A DNA stretch of 48,571 nucleotides from Pseudoxanthobacter soli DSM 19599. GTDB lineage: Bacteria; Pseudomonadota; Alphaproteobacteria; Rhizobiales; Segnochrobactraceae. The notes beneath the pieces are model-generated. The model was given only the letters and a program-made list of their open reading frames with translations. It was not told where the DNA came from and made no database searches. This document shows positions 43,560 through 48,571 of this stretch, piece after piece. Each line of letters opens with the position of its first letter. The stretch's first letter is position 1. The position numbers and the translations under genes were made by a program. The DNA is taken from assembly GCA_945898215.1 (NCBI GenBank), contig CAMDHY010000022.1, positions 1 to 48,571 of the forward strand, read 5' to 3'.

Positions 43560-44701
43560 TGCACGGACGTACCGGAAAGCCGCCCGACCGCACCCCCACG
43601 CCGGCCCGGCCCGACCTGTCGGCCGAGCTCCTCAACGCGCTGCCGCATCCGGTCGTCTGTGTCGACGGCAACAACCTCATCATCGCCGCGAACGACGCTG
43701 CCGAGGCCTTCTTCCAGGCGAGTACCTCGGTGCTGCGCCGCCACGCCGTCTCCGACTTCGTGCCGTTCGGCAGTCCGCTGCTGGCGCTGGTGGCGCAGGT
43801 GCGCGAGCGCGCCGCGCCGGTGTCGGAGTATCGCGTCGACATCGGTTCGCCACGGCTCGGTCCGGACCGCATCGTCGACGTCTACGCCTCGCCGCTCGGC
43901 GAGCAGCCGGGGTCCGTCGTGCTGGTGCTGCAGGAGCGCACCATGGCCGAAAAGATCGGCCGCCAGCTGACATCGCGGGGCGCCGCGCGGACGGTCAGCG
44001 GGCTTGCGGCCATGCTCGCCCACGAGATCCGCAACCCGCTTTCCGGCATCCGGGGCGCCGCGCAGCTTCTCGAGCAGTCGGCCGACGAGGACGACCGGGC
44101 GCTGACGCGGCTGATCACCGAGGAGACGGACCGCATCGTCAAGCTCGTCGACCGCATGGAGGTGTTCTCCGACGAGCGTCCGATCGAGCGCGAGCCGGTC
44201 AACATCCACGCCGTCCTCGATCACGTGAAGCGGCTCGCGCAGTCGGGCTTTGCGCGCCACATCCGCATCGTCGAGGAATACGACCCGTCGCTGCCGCCGG
44301 TCAGCGCCAACCGCGACCAGCTGGTGCAGGTGTTCCTCAACCTGCTCAAGAACGCCGCCGAGGCGATCGGCAACGACCCCGACGGCGAGATCGTGCTGAC
44401 GACGGCGTTCCGTCCGGGCATCCGGCTGTCGATCCCGGGCTCCAAGCAGCGCGTCAGCCTGCCGCTGGAGTTCTGCGTCCGCGACAACGGCGCGGGCGTC
44501 TCGGAAGACCTGCTGCCGCACCTGTTCGACCCGTTCGTGACCACCAAGGTCAACGGCACCGGGCTCGGGCTCGCGCTGGTGGCCAAGATCGTCGGCGACC
44601 ACGGCGGCATCATCGAGTGCGAATCGCAGTCGCGCCGAACCGTTTTCCGTATCCTGATGCCGGCCCACGCCGGCGGTGCAACGAGGACCCCTCCGGGGTG
44701 A
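43559..44701 (+). CDS. ntrB: Nitrogen regulation sensor histidine kinase NtrB
   Basis: Encodes 380 residues from ATG 43559. The PAS domain covers about 20-130 ([20 protein letters not shown]). The dimerisation and phosphotransfer H-box is [20 protein letters not shown] (His155). The ATPase domain has the N-box [25 protein letters not shown] and [20 protein letters not shown]. It is soluble, with no membrane segment. NtrB phosphorylates or dephosphorylates NtrC according to PII/GlnK and nitrogen status. The operon order dusB-ntrB-ntrC is typical. Confidence 0.97.
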   Translation: MHGRTGKPPDRTPTPARPDLSAELLNALPHPVVCVDGNNLIIAANDAAEAFFQASTSVLRRHAVSDFVPFGSPLLALVAQVRERAAPVSEYRVDIGSPRLGPDRIVDVYASPLGEQPGSVVLVLQERTMAEKIGRQLTSRGAARTVSGLAAMLAHEIRNPLSGIRGAAQLLEQSADEDDRALTRLITEETDRIVKLVDRMEVFSDERPIEREPVNIHAVLDHVKRLAQSGFARHIRIVEEYDPSLPPVSANRDQLVQVFLNLLKNAAEAIGNDPDGEIVLTTAFRPGIRLSIPGSKQRVSLPLEFCVRDNGAGVSEDLLPHLFDPFVTTKVNGTGLGLALVAKIVGDHGGIIECESQSRRTVFRILMPAHAGGATRTPPG

Positions 44702-44711
44702 CGTGGTTTCG

Positions 44712-46151
<1,440 letters not shown>

Positions 46152-46263
46152 GGCGACGCCCGGCACACGGGACGCGGCAGCGGGCAGGGTTGATGCACGC
46201 GCCGTTTTCGGCTAGCGACGCCCCGCGTGCGCACGCCTTGCGCCCCATCCAAGGAATCCGCCG

Positions 46264-47085
46264 TTGTCCTCACGCTCTCTCGCCGACGAGTTGGTCGCGC
46301 TCGCCCTCTCCGCCGGGCGGGAGATCATGGCGATCTACGACGGCGACCAGGGTGCTGAGACGAAGGCGGACGGCTCGCCGGTGACGGCGGCCGATACCGC
46401 GGCCGAGGCAGTGATCCTGGCGGGCCTGCGCCGTGTCGCGTCGGGCGTTCCGGTCGTGGCCGAGGAAGAGGTGGCGGCCGGCCGCGTGCCGGAGATTGGG
46501 CGGCGGTTCTTCCTCGTCGATCCGCTCGACGGCACCAAGGAATTCATCAGCCGCAACGGCGAGTTCACCGTCAACATCGCCCTCGTCGAGGACGGTGCAC
46601 CGGTGATGGGCGTCGTCTACGCCCCGGCGCTCGGCGACCTCTGCATCGGCACCGTCGGGGAGGGCGCCCGCACCGCCCGCGTCGCCGCCGACGGAAGCTG
46701 CACGTGGACCGACATCCGCGTCCGCCCGGCCCCCGTGGCCGGCCTCGACGTCGTGGCCAGCCGCTCGCACCTGACGGCGGAGACGAAGGCCTTCATCGAT
46801 CGCTTCGTCGTCCGCGACATGGTCGCGGCCGGTTCGTCGCTGAAGTTCTGCCGCGTCGCGACGGGAGCGGCGGATCTCTATCCGCGCCTCGCCCGCACGA
46901 TGGAGTGGGACACCGCCGCTGGCGACGCTGTGCTCAGGGCGGCCGGCGGCCGCGTCACCACGGTCGACGGGGCGCCGTTGCTGTACGGCAAGCGCAACCA
47001 GGCGACCGACACCGACTTCGCGAACCCGTGGTTCGTGGCGGCCGGCGGTTTCGATCCGTTCGCGGACACAGCCCGCCCGTCCTGA
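46264..47085 (+). CDS. cysQ: 3'(2'),5'-bisphosphate nucleotidase CysQ
   Basis: Encodes 273 residues from TTG 46264, with AAGGAA upstream. Inositol-monophosphatase-fold motifs: PVTAADTAAE, PVVAEEEVAAG, FFLVDPLDGTKEFISRNGEF (metal-binding Asp residues) and TMEWDTAAGDAVLRAAGGRV. It hydrolyses PAP to AMP, clearing the product of PAPS-dependent sulfur metabolism. It precedes cysD by 67 bases on the same strand, consistent with a sulfate-activation unit. It is separated from ntrC by 112 bases. Confidence 0.95.
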   Translation: MSSRSLADELVALALSAGREIMAIYDGDQGAETKADGSPVTAADTAAEAVILAGLRRVASGVPVVAEEEVAAGRVPEIGRRFFLVDPLDGTKEFISRNGEFTVNIALVEDGAPVMGVVYAPALGDLCIGTVGEGARTARVAADGSCTWTDIRVRPAPVAGLDVVASRSHLTAETKAFIDRFVVRDMVAAGSSLKFCRVATGAADLYPRLARTMEWDTAAGDAVLRAAGGRVTTVDGAPLLYGKRNQATDTDFANPWFVAAGGFDPFADTARPS

Positions 47086-47152
47086 TGCGGCCGCAATCTC
47101 TCCGCATTTCCTCCCGCGACCTCGATAGCACCCAGCGCAAGGCGATTCCGCA

Positions 47153-48061
47153 GTGGCAGTCGACCGATATTCCCATCTGAAGCGGCTCGAAGACGAGAGC
47201 ATCCACATCATCCGCGAAGTCGCGGCTGAGTTCCGCAACCCGGTCATGCTCTATTCGATCGGGAAGGACTCGTCGGTGATGCTCCATCTCGCGATGAAGG
47301 CGTTCTATCCGTCGAAGCCGCCGTTCCCGCTTCTGCACGTCGACACCACCTGGAAGTTCCGGGAGATGATCCGCTTCCGCGACGACACCGCGAAGCGGCT
47401 CGGGCTGCAGCTCCTGACCCACAGCAACCAGGACGGCCTTCGGCAGAACATCAACCCGTTCGACCATGGCTCGTCCTACTACACGCACGTCATGAAGACC
47501 GAGGCGCTGAAGCAGGCGCTGACGTCCTACGGCTTCGACGCCGCCTTCGGCGGCGCGCGCCGCGACGAGGAGAAGAGCCGCGCCAAGGAGCGCGTCTTCT
47601 CGTTCCGCACCGCCGCCCACGGCTGGGACCCGAAGAACCAGCGCCCCGAGCTCTGGCACCTCTACAACGGCCGCATCGCCAAGGGCGAATCGATCCGGGT
47701 GTTCCCGCTGTCGAACTGGACCGAGCTCGACATCTGGCAGTACATCCTCGCCGAGGAGATCCCAATCGTGCCGCTCTACTACGCCGCGATGCGGCCGGTG
47801 GTGGAGCGCGACGGCATGCTGATCATGGTCGACGACGACCGCATCCCGATGCGCGAGGGGGAGACACCGGTCGAGAAGATGGTGCGCTTCCGCACGCTCG
47901 GCTGCTATCCGCTTACCGCGGCGATCGAGTCGCCGGCGACGACGCTGCCCGAGATCGTCCGCGAGATGCTGATCGCCCGCACGTCGGAGCGTTCCGGCCG
48001 GCTCATCGACCACGACGAGTCCGGGTCGATGGAGAAAAAGAAGCGCGAGGGGTATTTCTGA
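47153..48061 (+). CDS. cysD: Sulfate adenylyltransferase subunit 2 (CysD)
   Basis: Encodes 302 residues from GTG 47153. The PP-loop is [20 protein letters not shown]. It is followed by [48 protein letters not shown] and the closing [19 protein letters not shown], all standard for CysD. Together with the GTPase CysN it activates sulfate to APS at the expense of ATP and GTP. The stop overlaps the cysN start by one base (TGATG). Confidence 0.98.
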   Translation: MAVDRYSHLKRLEDESIHIIREVAAEFRNPVMLYSIGKDSSVMLHLAMKAFYPSKPPFPLLHVDTTWKFREMIRFRDDTAKRLGLQLLTHSNQDGLRQNINPFDHGSSYYTHVMKTEALKQALTSYGFDAAFGGARRDEEKSRAKERVFSFRTAAHGWDPKNQRPELWHLYNGRIAKGESIRVFPLSNWTELDIWQYILAEEIPIVPLYYAAMRPVVERDGMLIMVDDDRIPMREGETPVEKMVRFRTLGCYPLTAAIESPATTLPEIVREMLIARTSERSGRLIDHDESGSMEKKKREGYF

Positions 48062-48571
48062 TGGCTCACGCCGCGAGCAAGCTCGACCCCGCCGCCTTCA
48101 CCGACTACCTGGCCGCCCAGGAGCGCAAGGGCCTGCTGCGCTTTCTCACCTGCGGCAGCGTCGACGACGGCAAGTCGACCCTGATCGGCCGCCTGCTCTA
48201 CGACAGCAAGCTGATCTTCGAGGATCAGCTGCTGACGCTCGAGCGCGACAGCCGCAAGCACGGCACGACAGGCGAGGACTTCGACTTCGCCCTCCTCGTC
48301 GACGGCCTCGAGGCCGAGCGCGAGCAGGGCATCACCATCGACGTCGCCTACCGCTTCTTCACCACCGAGAAGCGCAAGTTCATCGTCGCCGACACCCCCG
48401 GCCACGAGCAGTACACCCGCAACATGGCAACCGGCGCCTCGACGGCCGATCTCGCCGTGCTACTGGTCGATGCCCGCTTCGGTGTCGTCACCCAGACGCG
48501 CCGCCACGCCTTCATCGCCTCGCTGCTCGGCATCCGCCACATCGTGCTGGCGGTGAACAAGATCGACCTCG
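48061..48571 (+). CDS. cysN: Sulfate adenylyltransferase subunit 1 (CysN), N-terminal part
   Basis: Starts at ATG 48061 and runs off the right edge after about 170 codons. It has the translation-factor-type GTPase motifs: [20 protein letters not shown] (P loop), [14 protein letters not shown] (switch I), [19 protein letters not shown] (switch II) and AVNKIDL (base recognition). CysN is the regulatory GTPase that drives APS formation by CysD. Whether a CysC kinase domain is fused at the C-terminus (CysNC) cannot be seen. Confidence 0.97.
   Translation, partial: MAHAASKLDPAAFTDYLAAQERKGLLRFLTCGSVDDGKSTLIGRLLYDSKLIFEDQLLTLERDSRKHGTTGEDFDFALLVDGLEAEREQGITIDVAYRFFTTEKRKFIVADTPGHEQYTRNMATGASTADLAVLLVDARFGVVTQTRRHAFIASLLGIRHIVLAVNKIDL

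Overview
The window is about 70% G+C, densely coded on both strands, and carries ordinary chromosomal genes of an alphaproteobacterium, most likely of the Hyphomicrobiales (Rhizobiales). The main evidence is three gene neighbourhoods: dusB-ntrB-ntrC; a CDP-alcohol phosphatidyltransferase, AI-2E-type permease, hdaA, ppk and ppx run divergent from purM-purN; and a fused ispDF gene. No rRNA, tRNA, CRISPR array, transposase or prophage was seen.

Layout. 1-7230: a type II secretion operon, gspE (partial)-F-G-H-I-J-K-L-M, then a GspC/N-like gene and a small periplasmic STN-like gene, mostly with overlapping or nearly touching ends. 7309-10406: an iron-dependent alcohol dehydrogenase and a class I glutamine amidotransferase, divergent from an RpiR-type regulator, with a perfect 16-bp palindrome between. 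10411-14612: GT8 glycosyltransferase and intracellular PHA depolymerase (minus strand), a GST, and a family III CoA-transferase. 14800-17510: a DUF1800/DUF1501 pair. 17557-21101: a DapB-like protein lacking the catalytic histidine downstream of glutaryl-CoA dehydrogenase, then glucokinase and a small unknown gene. 21118-26697: ABC-F ATPase, Tat-exported cyclase-family protein, a REP-like inverted-repeat pair, an A+T-rich orphan gene, DinB-like protein, a second GST (with a palindrome between these last two) and ndk with a clear terminator. 26930-31106: a stand-alone molybdopterin oxidoreductase, a small secreted Cys protein, and purN/purM. 31286-37445: the phosphatidyltransferase-permease-hdaA-ppk-ppx run. 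37591-39067: three tandem paralogous small secreted proteins. 39147-42378: RNase D, CinA-type amidohydrolase, IspDF. 42534-46151: dusB-ntrB-ntrC. 46264-48571: cysQ, cysD, cysN (partial).

The most unusual content is the three-gene tandem family at 37591-39067. These exported proteins of about 120 mature residues share C-x8-W-x(11-12)-C-x(13-14)-C-x21-C but have otherwise diverged strongly. They have their own candidate promoter with an overlapping palindrome, a leader hairpin, an internal terminator-like hairpin, and a double hairpin at the convergent end with rnd. I recognise no described family. Second is the DapB paralogue, whose His-His catalytic pair is replaced by Ala-Ser in an otherwise gapless motif alignment. 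The rest is mostly recognisable housekeeping and metabolism. All calls come from reading the translated sequence without database searches, so family names rest on recalled motifs.
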